Shown piece by piece: positions 35,032 through 47,518 of a stretch of DNA of 64,000 bases (position 1 is its first letter; every line of letters begins with the position of its first letter). Under the pieces are notes generated by a model. That model was given only the letters and a program-made list of their open reading frames with translations, made no database searches and was not told where the DNA came from. Made by a program: the position numbers and the translations under genes. Where the stretch lies: assembly GCF_029633865.1 (NCBI RefSeq), contig NC_079223.1, positions 36,177,739-36,241,738 of the forward strand, given 5' to 3'. Origin of the DNA: Lampris incognitus. Lineage: Eukaryota; Chordata; Actinopteri; Lampriformes; Lampridae.

Positions 35032-35739
35032 TGCTTGCTTGCTGGTTGTCCATCGTGCCCGATGATGACCATCTTCTTCTATTTGTGGGTCCTTTGAGGA
35101 CTCAGATAGCAGAAGATACCTGCGCAGAGATGGTTTTTAAAGTGGCATGGGGGGTGCGCTTCTCCCAACGCCACATGACTTGATTGTAGAGGAGATGGTT
35201 CCGATGGCAAGGGGGATCCCTAGACGACCGGCACCTCCACACAACTGCAGGGGGCTGCCGGAAATCCAGTTTTTTGGAAACCGCCTCGAAGCGTGCCGCC
35301 ACAGCTTGCTTTTCTGTTGGGGTAAGCTCCCTTAGCCTTATGTCTTCCAGACTCACCCACAAGGCAGCGGGGCAGTGGTTGATAGGTGCCAGGGTGTGTC
35401 CACCAGGGTGGGCCTGCACACCATATCTCTGGGGCCCACTGCTGCTCCAAGATCCCCTGCCAAGTTAGCCTGGGGCCGCAAGACCCCAGTTACCATGTGT
35501 GGCCACGGGGAGGCCTGGCAGGAGTCTTGGTGAAGGAGAGGCTATGTACTGGCAAGGGAAGGCTTACACGCTAGGATGCTTCCCTATTTGCCACAAAGGC
35601 TAGCCAGCGGCAGCAAGCTAAGGGCAGGAAGGACACAAGCGGGTTGGAAGAACACGTGCACCCTCCCTCCAACTACACACTGCTGCACTAGACGCATCAC
35701 AACACTCTGTGTGTATGTACACACACACACACACACACA
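35032..35739. mobile_element. Unidentified ~708-bp insertion in the SINE
   Basis: A 13-bp target duplication (cacagtaaccact) lies at 35019-35031 and 35740-35752. One end has ttgcttgcttgct repeats and the other an (AC)n run. A minus-strand open stretch (such as LREGELTPTE-like residues near 35,330) is not a family I recognise. It could be a LINE 3' end. Orientation is uncertain. Confidence 0.6.
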
Positions 35740-35763
35740 CACAGTAACCACTGTGCCACCATG

Positions 35764-36549
35764 CACTATACGAAATGTAAAAAACAAAAAACATGTACGT
35801 ATCGCTCTACAATTCGTGTTACTGAGTGGGTCAAAAACCATTAAAGTACAGCTGGTTAAAAACTACACTGAACAGCATGCAGTCCAATATTAAGATATTA
35901 CAGATTTTTAGAACACGATTTTATTCAACATATATAAAAAGAATTTAAAGACTGACCATAAGTGTTAGAGTGAGCTGGTACCAGCGTGAAAGTATTGTGG
36001 TGAACCAGCGTGGAAGAATGGAGAGACAGAGATCTTTAACAAGTAACAGTCATGGTCCTACAGTCAGTCAGTCAAATGGTCGTCTACCCAGTCCGAGTCA
36101 AACTTCAAAACAACAACAATCAAAACATGAACCCAACATTTGAACACATAACAATCCGAACATGAACGTTAACAGTCCAACAATCCCTTGCCCCTCCTCA
36201 GCACATAGCCCTCTGTCCAGAGACCATCTTCTCCTGTCGCTACAGTATTTACAACTTTGCAGATAAAGAGTGTACTGTTAATTCCATCTGTAGGCAAATA
36301 ATTGTCTTTCAACTTGAAACCATCAAGATTGTGGGAGTTGTTCAGTCAGTCTTTGAAATACTGTCTTGGCTGCGTGTTGTCAACACTCCAAAAGGCAATA
36401 AAAGAGACAAACTCTTTTAATGTAAAACCCCTAGATAAAGGCAAAGGTAATAAACATCACAACCTAAAGCCTGCCCTGTTAATGTTCTTTGTGGCATATA
36501 AAAAAAAAGTCAACTAAACAACAAGACTGACAACATATTTTCTTGTTGT
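35764..36549. other. Flank downstream of the cdk9 retrocopy; nothing recognised
   Basis: Low-copy AT-rich DNA. No poly(A) remnant or target duplication that would mark the retrocopy's 3' end was found. Confidence 0.45.
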
Positions 36550-37665
36550 TCATACAGGATCTAACTCAGTCTGGCTTGTGGTAGCTGGACTTTTGTTCTG
36601 ATTAGGCTGTTGCTGGCGCATATGTCCTCTCCGTCTGGGTGGAGCCAGGTATTCAAACATGGAAGTATTGTGGGCAGAGAGCATGTTCTTGAGGTCAGAT
36701 GGCATGGGGTCAGACCAAAAGAAATCATGATTGAGCGCATCATCGCTGTCTGTGCGCTGTGCTGGGTCTAGCACCAGCAGTTTGTCAATTAGGTCTAGGG
36801 CATAAGGGTCTTTAACATAAGCTTTGAGCTTATCCTTGACTTTCCTCTTTTGGCCTTTAGGTAGTTCCATTTTCTGATAGAGCCCATATTTCATGTCCAC
36901 ACCAGGCCATACTTCAGCAGTGATGGATCCGCAAAGTTGGCTGATAAGAGTAAGCTGGTGCTGCTCAGTGTTCCCTTGCATAATAGGACATCTGGTCCAC
37001 AGCTCTGCCATGATGCAGCCTGCACCCCAAAGGTCAATTGGGGGTCCGTAGTCTCGTTCACCTAATAGCAGCTCTGGGGGTCTGTACCAGAGAGTGACCA
37101 CACGACTAGTGTAGCAGTTACCCTGGCTGATTTTGGCCAGATTAAATGCCCGTGCCAAACCAAAATCTGCCAGTTTCAGTACACCATCTCCGGTGATGAG
37201 CACATTGGCTGACTTCATATCTCTGTGGAGGATCTTGTTTCTGTGTATGTAGTACAGTCCATTGAGCAGCATCTGCATGACCTTCTTTATCTCTGCCAAG
37301 GTGAACCTGACATTTGCATTGCTTAAAAGCCCTGCCAGGTCATGCTTACAGAAGTCAAACACCAGGTAGATGCTCCCTTTGTATCTAGTAAATTGATTGG
37401 CTTCGGTTCGACAAATCTCAATCAGATTCACAACATTGTCATGTTTCAGATGCTGCAGGATCTTGATCTCCCTAAGAGCTGTGATCGGAAACCCTTCTTT
37501 CTCATTTTCCATCAAAACCTTCTTCAGTGCAACTTTCTTTCCAGTTTGTCTGTGCTTTGCTTTGAAAACTTCACCGAATGTCCCCTGGCCGATTTTAGCA
37601 AGCTTTTCATATTTGGACAACTCATCGCAGAAAGGAAATTCAACGCCGTCACAGTATTTCAACAT
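36550..37665 (-). CDS. cdk9: Intronless cdk9 (cyclin-dependent kinase 9) retrocopy, apparently intact
   Basis: A single open frame of 371 residues collinear with CDK9, the kinase of P-TEFb that phosphorylates RNA polymerase II and release factors. ATG 37665 is chosen because its context is ideal (gccaccATG), the length matches CDK9 (about 372) and VEFPFCDELSKYEKL follows at once. The frame is also open 23 codons upstream to 37734, probably old 5' UTR. Numbering from the 37734 ATG, kinase elements are present: G-loop GQGTFG (49-54), Lys71, PITALRE (83-89), HRD (170-172), DFG (190-192), T-loop Thr209 and WYRPPE. In the hinge, FDFC is followed by Lys instead of the usual Glu. The end is ..QTELDPV, where CDK9 usually ends ..FxRVF. 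Vertebrate cdk9 has several introns, so this is a retrocopy; expression is unknown. Confidence 0.85.
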   Translation of the reverse strand: MLKYCDGVEFPFCDELSKYEKLAKIGQGTFGEVFKAKHRQTGKKVALKKVLMENEKEGFPITALREIKILQHLKHDNVVNLIEICRTEANQFTRYKGSIYLVFDFCKHDLAGLLSNANVRFTLAEIKKVMQMLLNGLYYIHRNKILHRDMKSANVLITGDGVLKLADFGLARAFNLAKISQGNCYTSRVVTLWYRPPELLLGERDYGPPIDLWGAGCIMAELWTRCPIMQGNTEQHQLTLISQLCGSITAEVWPGVDMKYGLYQKMELPKGQKRKVKDKLKAYVKDPYALDLIDKLLVLDPAQRTDSDDALNHDFFWSDPMPSDLKNMLSAHNTSMFEYLAPPRRRGHMRQQQPNQNKSPATTSQTELDPV

Positions 37666-38240
37666 GGTGGCAAACTCCACATCTGGCTTTTCTGCCCCGA
37701 CAGCATTACTGGCCTTGTCCCGTTGCATTTCCATCTATTTGATGATGATGACGATGATTTATTTTGAACATGTAAATAAGCAGGATAGAACATACAGATG
37801 AGTCATTGCCAAAAATCTGAAGTGATCAACAAAATCGACACATCCAACTCAGCAAAGAAATTGCCTTATGCATCAAATTATTTGTTACATGTTCGAAAAG
37901 GAGTACGAGGAAGTATACACTTGTTTTTTTTTCCTACCTCTTCTCACCTACTCTTAGGCTAATTCAGCTACTATACATCTAAAACTCAATTACCACTGTA
38001 CTGTATAGTTCAAATTCAATGCAAGTTGTGCTGCACAATACAAACTCACCTACTGTGAACAATAAGAGAGAAGAAAAAAAACATCAAAAAGACATGAGAG
38101 AAAGAAAAAAAGAAAACACATCCTGTCATCTACCAAGAATAAACAAATCTCAATGCAACGTACAACCCAAATATCCACTCGGTGTCATAGAAAGAAAAAT
38201 GAAAAAAAAAATTAATAAATGTTTTTTAGATACATAAAAT
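37666..38240. other. Upstream flank of the cdk9 retrocopy; A-rich low complexity
   Basis: No promoter motif is recognised. A purine-rich run occupies about 38,060-38,220. A short gatgatgatgacgatgat stretch lies at about 37,740. Confidence 0.45.
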
Positions 38241-40912
38241 TTAAGACCGTTAACACAACTCTTTGTCATCCCTATGTCTATTGATAATCAGTCCTTTGTA
38301 CTTCTTGAACTGCATAAAGTTTGTACTTTGTTTGAGTTCCATGCTCAGAATGTTCCACAATTTTACCCCTGTTTGAAACACCCATGCTCTTCAAAGCTGT
38401 ACAAACACATAATTTCTTGAAGTTTAGTTTCCCTCTCAAATTATACTCCCCTTGGTAGTAGATTGTTTCTCGCTTTGAACATTATTTGTGCTGTGTTGAA
38501 TTCTACCAAGTCCCTGAACTTCAAGGCACTTGACTTTAAAAACAGCATGTTGGTGTGTTCACGACATCCTACATTATTAACCATCCTTATGGCTTTTTTG
38601 TAGCATACATAATGGTTGCAGGTTGGTTTTGTAGGTGTTACCCCATACTGCCACACAGTAGATCAGATATGGTAAAATAAATGAACAATACAGAGTGTAC
38701 AATGATTTATGATCCAGCTGCAATGCTACTTGCCAGCTTTGCTTGCACATAGTATGTTATGTGAGGTTTCCAGCAGAGTTTGTGGTCTCGTAACACACCT
38801 AGGAATTAATTTTCATGTACTCTTTCCAGTTGGACATTGTCTATCACTATTTTTACTTTGGTGTTTATTTTATAATTTCCAAACAACATAAATTTTGTTT
38901 TGTCCAGATTTAAGGATACTTTGTTTTTGTCAAACAACCGTTTTTTTTTCCCATTTCATTTTTCCATTTCTATTGCGGTAACCACCCTGCAAATAAAACA
39001 AATTTCAATGCTTTTGATACCATGCATTCATCATTTAAGTACAGAATGAACAGTTTTGGACCCAAAACTGACCCCTGGGGTACACCACAAGTAATATCCA
39101 TGCATGACGATTTACGTTCGCCTATCTTTACAAACTACTGCCTGTTACTTAAATAGCTTCTTAGCCAATTCTGCACCACCCCTGTGAAACCATACCTTTA
39201 GAATTTGTCTATTAACTATTGTGATTAGTAGTGTCAAAAGCTTTTTTTTTTTAGATCCATAAATATTCCCACAGCAAACTTTTTTGGTCTATGCAATTAG
39301 TTATTTCTTCAATTAATTCAGTGAGCGCCAGAGATGTCGATCTGTTTGGTTGAAACCCGTACTGGCTATCAGAAAGCTGATTGTGCTTCTCAATGAATTT
39401 GTCTAGTCTAGCAGCAAATAGTTTTTCCAATATTCTGGAGAATTGTGACAATAATGAAATTGGACTGTAGTTTGTAAATTGGTGTCTAACTCCGGTTTTA
39501 CAGAAGAGTATGACTTTTGTGATTTTCATTTTGCTTAGAACTTTACTAGATTGAAAGGACATGTTATAGATTTGGGTTAGTGGTTTTGCAATACCTTCGA
39601 TCACTTTAACTATTGTCATATCAATATCATTCCAGTCAGTAGATCTTTTGTTCTCACATATGTTTACAGTGTCCATGATTTCCTTCTCTTCTACCGCTCT
39701 AAGAAAAATTTAACTTGGATTTCTATCCCCATAATCACTATCATTCCCCTCCGATTGTTTGCATGTCATTGATTTTTTTTTCTCTGTTTTGGGTCCACAT
39801 TTACAAAGAATCTGTTGAAGCCATTGACTACATCTACCATGTTATTCATAGTCTTATCATTATCTGTAAAATATTGAGGGCAGCTTGGCCTTCTAGATCA
39901 GTTTCTAATAACGCTGTTCCAACACATTCCATATACCTTTGGTGTTGTTTTTATTGGTCTCCAATTCTTTGTTGTAGTATTCCTTCTTGCATATCCTCAT
40001 AATGTTAGTTAGCTTGTGTTTATGTTTTGTATTTTATTTTGGCTTCAATGGTCCTGTCCTTTATGAATTCTTTTATAGAGCTTTTTTTTTTATGACAAGC
40101 GTTACGTAGTCCTTTTGTGATCCATGGACTATCTTTATATTTCTGTTTACTGTTGAATTGTTCAGTTGGGCAATTTTTGTCATATAAGGATTGAAATATG
40201 TTTAGGAATGAATCGTAACTTTTGTCAGTGTCTTTTTCTTTGAATACTATATTCCAGGTATGTGTTAGTAATTCATTTTTGAAAGCATTCATGGATTCCA
40301 CGGTTCTTACTCATATATTTAATGTTGTTGGGAACTTTGTTCTCCCTAAAATTACAGTCATAGACTGTTAAAACTGGCAGATGGTCACTGATGTCATTTA
40401 TTATAAGTCTGAGCTCAGTGTTGCCTTCTATAATGTTTGTGAATATATTGTCTATTAAGGTGGCACAGTGCGGTGTGATTCTGCTAGGTCTAGTGAGATT
40501 TTAGGATATAAAGTTAACCTATACATTGTATTAATGAACTCTTCTATCTTTTTGTGCTTATTTGGATTTAATAGGTCTATATTGAAATCCCTACATATGA
40601 ACATATCCTTTTGTGTTGATTTTGAATGCATTTCTTCTATCCAGTCCTTAAATATTTTAATATTTGATCCCGGTGATCTGTATATACAACTTACAATTAC
40701 ATTTTTTTTCCATACAGATTTCAATTGTAATAAATTCCAGCACATTATCACCAGCTGTTGACGTAACTTCTACCACCTTGTAATTGAGGCTGTTACTCAT
40801 ATACAAAGGAACACCCCCTCCATTTTTGTTCCTCCTGTTCTTATAAGACAATTCGTATCCAGCTAACTCAAACTCAACACGTTTCTCAGGGCTCATCCAT
40901 GTTTCAGATATA
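38241..40912 (-). mobile_element. Degenerate LINE (CR1/Rex1-like), 5' side cut by Tc1
   Basis: Minus-strand pieces in order: endonuclease (CISETWMSP at about 40,915-40,880; IYRSPGSN; RDFNIDLLNP at about 40,590), linker (SPWITKGLRNACHKKK at about 40,110), RT (FTNYSPISLLSQFSRILEKL at about 39,450; QYGFQPNRSTSLAL), and the C-terminus (KKAIRMVNNVGCREHTN at about 38,590). Many stops and frameshifts make it old. The adjoining Tc1 interrupts the endonuclease. Confidence 0.8.
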
Positions 40913-42283
40913 CAGTGCATCCGGAAAGTATTCACACCCCTTCACTTTCCCCACATTTAGTTATGTTACAGCCTTATTCCAAAATGGATTAAATTCATTT
41001 TTTTTCTCATCAATCTACATACAATACCCCATAATGGCAAAGCAAAAGAGGTTTTGTAGAAATTTTTGTAAATTTATTAAAAATAAAAAACTGAAATATT
41101 GCATGTACATAAGTATTCACACCCTTTACTCAGTACTTGGTTGAGGCACCCTTGGCAGCGATTACAGCCTCAAGTCTTCTTGGGTATGAAGCTACAAGCT
41201 TGGCACACTTAAATTTGGGGTATTTCTCCCATTCTTCTCTGCAGATCCTCTCGCGCTCTGTAAGGTTAGATGGGGGGCGTCGCTGCACAGCTATTTTCAG
41301 GTCTTTCCAGAGATGTTCAATGGGGTTCAAGTCTGGGCTCTGACTGGGCCACTCAAGGACATTCACAGACTTGTCCCGAAGCTACTCCTTTGTTGTCTTG
41401 GCTGTGTGCTTAGGGTCATTGTCGTGTTGAAAGGTAAACCTTCGCCCCAGTCTGAGGTCCTGAGCGCTCTGGAGCAGGTTTTCATCAAGGATCTCTCTGT
41501 ACTTTGCTCCATTCATCTTTCCCTCGATCCTAACTAGTCTCCCAGTTCCTGCCGCTGAAAAACATCCCCACAGCATGATGCTGCCACCACCATGCTTCAC
41601 TGTAGGGATGGTATTAGCAAGGTGATGAGAGGTGCCTGGTTTCCTCCAGACGTGACGTTTGGCATTCAGGCCAAAGAGTTCAATCTTGGTTTCATCAGAG
41701 AATCTCGTTTCTCATGGTCTGAGAGTCCTTTAGGTGCTTTCTGGCAAACTCCAAGCGGGCTGTCATGTGCCTTTTACTGAGCAGAGGCTTCCGCCTGGCC
41801 ACTCTACCATAAAGGCCTGATTGGTGGAGTGCTGCAGAGATGGTTGTCCTTCTGGAAGGTTCTCCCATCTCCACAGAGGAACGCTGGAGCTCTGTCAGAG
41901 TGACCATCGGGTTCTTGGTCACCTCCCTGACCGAGGCCCTTCTCCCCCGATTGCTCAGTTTGGCTGGGCGGCCAGCTCTAGGAAGAGTCCTGGTGGATCC
42001 AAACTTCTTCCATTTACGAATGATGGAGACCACTGTGCTCTTCGGGACCTTCAAAGCTGTAGAAATTTTTTGTACCCTTCCCCAGATCTGTGCCTCGATG
42101 CAATCCTGTCTCGGAGGTCCACCGACAATTCCTTTGACTTCATGGCTTGGTTTCTGCTCTAACATGCACTGTCAACAGTGGGATCTTATATAGACAGGTG
42201 TGTGCCTTTCCAAATCATGTCCAATCAATTGAATTTACTACAGGTGGACTCCAATCAAGATGTAGAAGCATCTCACGGGTGAT
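40913..42283 (-). mobile_element. Tc1/mariner transposon, one end lost
   Basis: The left inverted repeat starts cagtgcatccggaaagtatt after a TA at 40911-40912. The transposase on the minus strand has the N-terminal HTH (VPKSTVVSIIRKWKKFGS), a GRP-type hinge (RAGRPAKLS) and the catalytic end SPDLNPIEHLW (about 41,330). It carries one frameshift between about 41,700 and 41,600 and a TAG at a Trp position near 41,380. The far end is missing where the hAT at 42284 begins. Confidence 0.88.
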
Positions 42284-42422
42284 TAGAGATGTAACGGTAT
42301 GAAAATTTCTTATCACGATTATAGTGACCAAAATTATCACGGTTATCAGTATTATCGCGGTATTGTTAAAATGTGCTGAAAATGTTCAAAAAGTACTGAT
42401 ACACACACGGAAATCATTTCAC

Positions 42423-42663
42423 TGTGGTGGACACGTATTGGGGACAGAATTCAACCCAGGAACTAAGGGTTAAGTCATGGTTGCCCTGGCAGGTTAACGC
42501 AGGGTTAAGTTATGGTTGTTCAGCCAGTTTTCTGAGGATTCTTGCCACCTCCGCTCAGTCGAGCTGTGGCTTGGTTGTCTCTCGGATTTACCGTGGATTA
42601 AAGAAAGTTGCCTACACGGCTAAAGTGTGAACCTACGGTCTTCTCCGTTCCTTCGGCTCTACA
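42423..42663 (+). repeat. Left LTR of Gypsy B copy 2
   Basis: TGTGGTGG to CTCTACA, 241 bp. Confidence 0.92.
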
Positions 42664-42735
42664 CTGGTGACCCCGACGTCGGTTTTCGGATAAGTTTTCT
42701 GAAACCACACACATTATGGCTACGACGCCGTTGCA

Positions 42736-43407
42736 ATGAAACTGCCGGAGTTTTGGGAGTCTTCCGCGGCTACATGGTTCGCGCAGGCTGAGGCACAGTT
42801 CGCGCTCAGAGACATAACAGCAGACGAGACCAGGTACTACTACGTAGTGGCAGCGCTGGGGTGCGCTACGGCTTCCAGGATAAGCGGTTTCATAACCGAC
42901 CCACCGGCCGATGGTAAATACGCCGCACTTAAACATATCCTCCTTGAAACTTTTGAACTGTCAACATCGGAGAGAGCACGTCGCCTCTTCGCAATTCAGG
43001 GCTTGGGAGATGGCAAACCATCGGAGCTAATGAGCAGGATGTTAAACTTACTGGGTCAAGAAAAGCCATGTTTCCTGTTTATGGAGCTGTTTCTGCGCAA
43101 CATGCCGCCCCACGTCCAGACTGCGCTCGCTAACTCCACCATCACTGATCCCCGTGAGCTGGCAAAGGAGGCTGACCGATTCTTCGTCACTACACAACGT
43201 TCCTCCCATGCCGGGGTGCTGGCTCCTACCTTCACTGGCCCCCCGCCGACATCGCGGGCGTGGCCCGACGGTGGCGCCACAGCATCAGACCGCTACAAGC
43301 CCTCTGGACTCTGTATGTACCACGCTCGATTTGGTGCGAAAGCTAAACGGTGCCGTTCCCCCTGCAACTACAGGCCGACGGGAAACGAGAGGGCCAACAC
43401 TCAGTAG
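42736..43407 (+). pseudogene. gag of Gypsy B copy 2 (fossil)
   Basis: KLPEFWESSAATWFAQAEA at the start; variant knuckle [16 protein letters not shown] at the end. Confidence 0.88.
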
Positions 43408-46400
43408 TGGCCATGAGTGTTGGCGATACGAGCAGGCTACTCTTCATCCTCGACACCATCTCCGGTCGGCGATTTCTTTGTGACACGGGCGCACAGAGAA
43501 GCGTGCTCCCTGCTACTGACGTCGACATCATGGGCGGGGAGCGGGGCCCCCAGTTGGCGACGGCTGACGGCAGCCCTATCCACACCTACGGCGTGCGGTC
43601 TGTAGAACTGTGTTTTGGTGGACAACGTTTCACGTGGGAGTTCGTCATGGCCAATGTAACGCTTCCCCTCCTCGGAGCTGATTTTTTGTGCGCTTACGGT
43701 TTGCTAGTGGACATTCAGAACAGCCGTCTGGTCGATGCCTTAACCTTCTCCTCCTTCGCATGTACGCGGAGGGAAGCGGCCTATGCAGGTCTAGCCAACT
43801 CTCTCTCAGAGGCAGACAAGTTCAACCGCCTCCTCGCTGAGTTCCCTGACCTCACCCAGCCTACCTTCTCTGCACCTACCGCTAAGCATGGGGTGGAGCA
43901 TCACATTGCTACGAAGGGGCCCCCGGTCTACGCCAGAGCCAGGCGTCTCGACCCCGCCAAACTCGCCATTGCCAAGTCTGAGTTTGAGCACCTGGAACGC
44001 ATGGGGATCATCCGCCGCTCTGACAGCCCGTGGGCGTCCCCACTCCACATCGTCGCTAAGCCTGATGGAGGTTGGCGCCCATGCGGGGACTACCGCCGAC
44101 TAAATGACGCCACCACGCCCGACCGCTATCCTGTCCCGCATATCCAGGACTTTTCTGCAAACCTGTCTGGCAAATGCGTCTTCTCAAAAGTCGACCTGGT
44201 CCGTGGTTATCATCAAGTTCCCGTGCACCCCTCAGACATCCCCAAGACAGCGGTGACTACCCCATTCGGCCTATTTGAATTCCTACGAATGCCATTTGGA
44301 CTCAAAAACGCGGCCCAGTCCTTTCAGCGGCTGATGGATTCAGTGCTCCGTGGCCTTCCTTTCATCTTTGTCTATTTGGACGACGTACTCATCGCCAGCG
44401 CCTCCGAGGAAGAACACCTGTCCCATCTTCACGCCCTCTTCACACGCCTCAGCCAGCATGGGCTGATCGTCAACCCGGCGAAGTGCCGGTTCGGGCTGAC
44501 AGCCATTGATTTCCTCGGGCACCGCATCACTGGGGACGGGGCAGTCCCCCTGCCCTCAAAGGTGGAAGCGGTGGCGGCCTTTCCGCGCCCCCAAACAGCT
44601 CGTGCGCTCAGGGAGTTCATCGGGATGGTGACATTCTACCACCGCTTCATTCCCCGAGCCGCCTTTATCATCCGGCCACTGTACGAGGCGCTGAAAGGCA
44701 TGTCCCCCAACCAGGCGGTCGACTGGACAGCAGAGTGGGACCGTGCGTTCACCGAGACTAAAGCTGCGCTCTCCCAGGCTACCCTGCTAGCGGATCCTTC
44801 ACCTACAGCGCCTATTTCCATAACCACGGATGCATCGGACTATGCTGTTGGTGCGGTTCACGAACAGTGGGTGGGGGGGGCTTGGCAGCCTTTGGCCTTT
44901 TTCAGTCGCCAGCTTACACCCCGAGAGCGCAAGTATAGTACTTTTGACAGGGAACTCCTCGGTCTCTGGCTCGCCGTCCGGCATTTCCGTTTCCTGCCCA
45001 TGGTCCGCTCGCCAGCAGCGACAACTCTCCTACATTTCGGAATTCACTACCGACATCCAGCACGTCGCTGGTAAGTCTAACCAGGTAGCTGACTGCCTCT
45101 CTAGGGCAGTGATTGGAGCAGTCCACCTAGGCCTTGACTATGCACAGATGGCCGCTGACCAGGCCACGGACCCGAGCATCCTCCGTCTCCGGGCCTCCGA
45201 CACGGGGCTCCGCCTGCAGGACGTTCCTTTCAGCGACACAGGTGTCACCCTCCTGTGTGACGTCTCCACAGGACAGCCCAGGCCCATCGTCCCGCACAGC
45301 TGGAGACACCCCGTATTTGAAGCTGTGCACGGCCTCTCTCATCCAGGCGGTAAGCCATCCGTGCGCCTGACCTCTGCTAAGTTTGTGTGGGAGGGACTTA
45401 AGAGAGACGTGAAAGCGTGGGCCGACTCGTGTGTTGCCTGTCAGCGGGCTAAGATACACCGCCACATTAAGGCGCCCCTGGAACGCTTCGCAGTGCCGGA
45501 GAGACGATTTGACCATGTCCACGTCGACCTGGTTGGTCCCCTACCCCCCTCCCAGGGGTTCACCTACCTCTTCACTGTGGTGGACAGGACTACGCGCTGG
45601 CCTGAAGCTGTTCCCCTGGCATCCACGACGTCTGCTGATGTGGCCCGGGCTTTTATTGGGTCGTGGGTCTCACGTTTCGGTACGCCTTCCGACCTTTCAT
45701 CTGACCGCGGGCCACAGTTTACCTCAGAGCTATGGAATGCTGTGGGTGAGGCTCTGGGCGTCAAGCTTCATCGCACTACCGCCTACCACCCTCAGGCGAA
45801 CGGCCTATGTGAGCGCTTCCACCGGTCCATGAAGGCTGCGCTTCGGGCTACTCTCAAGGACTGCAACTGGGTCGACAAGCTCCCATGGGTCATGCTGGGC
45901 CTGCGGACCGCCCCGAAGGAAGACCTACAAGCCTCCTCTGCGGAGCTGGTGTACGGCACGCCGCTGCGAGTCCCAGGCGATTTCATGCCCAATGCAACGC
46001 GTCCCTGGTCAGCTGTGGACCAACGAGCCTCCTTGCTGGACGGGGTCAGAGCTTTCACACCCGTCCCTACCGCCCAACACGGCGCGCCGGTGTCCCAGGT
46101 GCCCCCAGGTCTGCAGTCAGCGGACTACGTGTTCATCCGTCACGACGCACACCGCCCCCCTCTGCAACCCCCTTATGACGGCCCCTTCCGCGTCCTGGAA
46201 CGGGGAACTAAGCACCTGGTGGTGGATTTTGGGGGCACGGCCGAGCATGTTTCAGTGGACCGAGTTAAACCCGCACACCTGGACTTGACGCAGCCGTTGG
46301 AGTTAGCCCAACCTCCTCGTCGCGGTCGTCCCCCGGCTCCGCCTCCTCCCCCCGTGGAGGCCCGAGCTGCCTCTTCTGCTCCTCAGGCCGACCTCCACAG

Positions 46401-46500
46401 GCCCGCGTCAATGCCTCCCGGAGACACTCCGGCCCCTGTTATCCGGAGCCGCCGCGGACGGCCTGTCGTCCCCCCGCGCCTGCCTGACTTCGATTACTAG
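43350..46500 (+). pseudogene. pol region of Gypsy B copy 2 (fossil)
   Basis: Protease (CDTGAQRS), reverse transcriptase (YLDD), RNase H (DASDYAVGA), H2C2 and integrase ([12 protein letters not shown]), then a Pro-rich tail ending before gcgaattctggg. Broken by about one or two changes. Confidence 0.88.
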
Positions 46501-46521
46501 GGCGAATTCTGGGGGGGCTCA

Positions 46522-46762
46522 TGTGGTGGACACGTATTGGGGACAGAATTCAACCCAGGAACTAAGGGTTAAGTCATGGTTGCCCTGGCAGGTTAACGCA
46601 GGGTTAAGTTATGGTTGTCCAGCCAGTTTTCTGAGGATTCTTGCCACCTCCGCTCAGTCGAGCTGTGGTTTGGTTGTCTCTCGGATTTACCGTGGATTAA
46701 AGAAAGTTGCCTACACGGCTAAAGTGTGAACCTACGGTCTTCTCCGTTCCTTCGGCTCTACA
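46522..46762 (+). repeat. Right LTR of Gypsy B copy 2
   Basis: TGTGGTGG to CTCTACA, 241 bp, about 99% like the left LTR. Confidence 0.92.
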
Positions 46763-47518
46763 TCACCAAGTTTTATTTTGAAAACCACAAATAAAATTAG
46801 CAGCACTATGCACTTTTTGTTTGCATAAACATTAAAATAATAAAAATAAATAAAATAATAACATTCCTTATGTAAACATATGAAAAAAACATACAAATGT
46901 GCATTAAAGATGTCACCTTGCGGCCATGAGAGGTAACTGCACTTTTGCGCATTACAAATAAGAAAACAGCAACCAAAAAGAAATGTCTTCACATTTTAAT
47001 AAGCTTTGGATATAATCTGCATTAGGAATGCTGTTTTGGTATAGATACGCATATGAAACAGTTTTATTTAGCTCAGTGCTCATGTTGAACATTAGGGCTA
47101 CTGTCACTTTAAGAAGATCGCAAATTTCTGTGTACGTGAACCAGGATGCGTCTAGATTTGTTAGTTTTGAGTCGGCGGTGATTTTGGAGACTGAAGCTAT
47201 ACAGTTTTCTTACCGTAGCCGTAGTAATAACGTGGCAGCAATAGCCAGCCTTAGTTATTGTTTAGGAAATTATTATTTGATTACTCCTGTATGAAGATGT
47301 CGCTGTGGAACCGGAATACATTTTCGTTTTGTTATCTTTTTACACCGGAGTCCTGTGGAGGTTTTTTCCTTGCTTTTCCTTAAGAACGTACTACGCACGA
47401 GTAGCTAACTTTAGCCAGTGGAACGGACCGTCGGCCCTCACAAAGAGTAACATTTGGTTACATGAAAGCTCAAGTTTACATTATTGACAAGCTATTAGCA
47501 AGTTAGACCTGCAAACCA

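Larger units (their letters stand above)
34605..35763 (-). mobile_element. tRNA-head SINE with two inserts
   Basis: The SINE family of 6641-7008. The tail begins at 34605 and the head ends at 35763 (gtgccaccatgca). It contains an (AC)n stretch and is interrupted at about 34806-34876 and 35032-35739 by other sequence. Confidence 0.8.
42423..46762 (+). mobile_element. Ty3/Gypsy LTR retrotransposon B, copy 2 (Mag-like), young
   Basis: Both LTRs (241 bp each) differ at only two positions, and a 4-bp target duplication (tcac) lies at 42419-42422 and 46763-46766, so it inserted recently. A tRNA-Trp-type primer site follows the left LTR and gcgaattctggggggg precedes the right one. gag and pol overlap. 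The element is structurally complete but its pol carries about one or two interruptions. Treated as a fossil. Confidence 0.93.

Noticed and set aside
37666-37734. The upstream ATG of the cdk9 frame as the start
   Set aside because: Its context is weak and the added residues match nothing in CDK9, while 37665 has a perfect context and the family length. Kept only as a possible extension.
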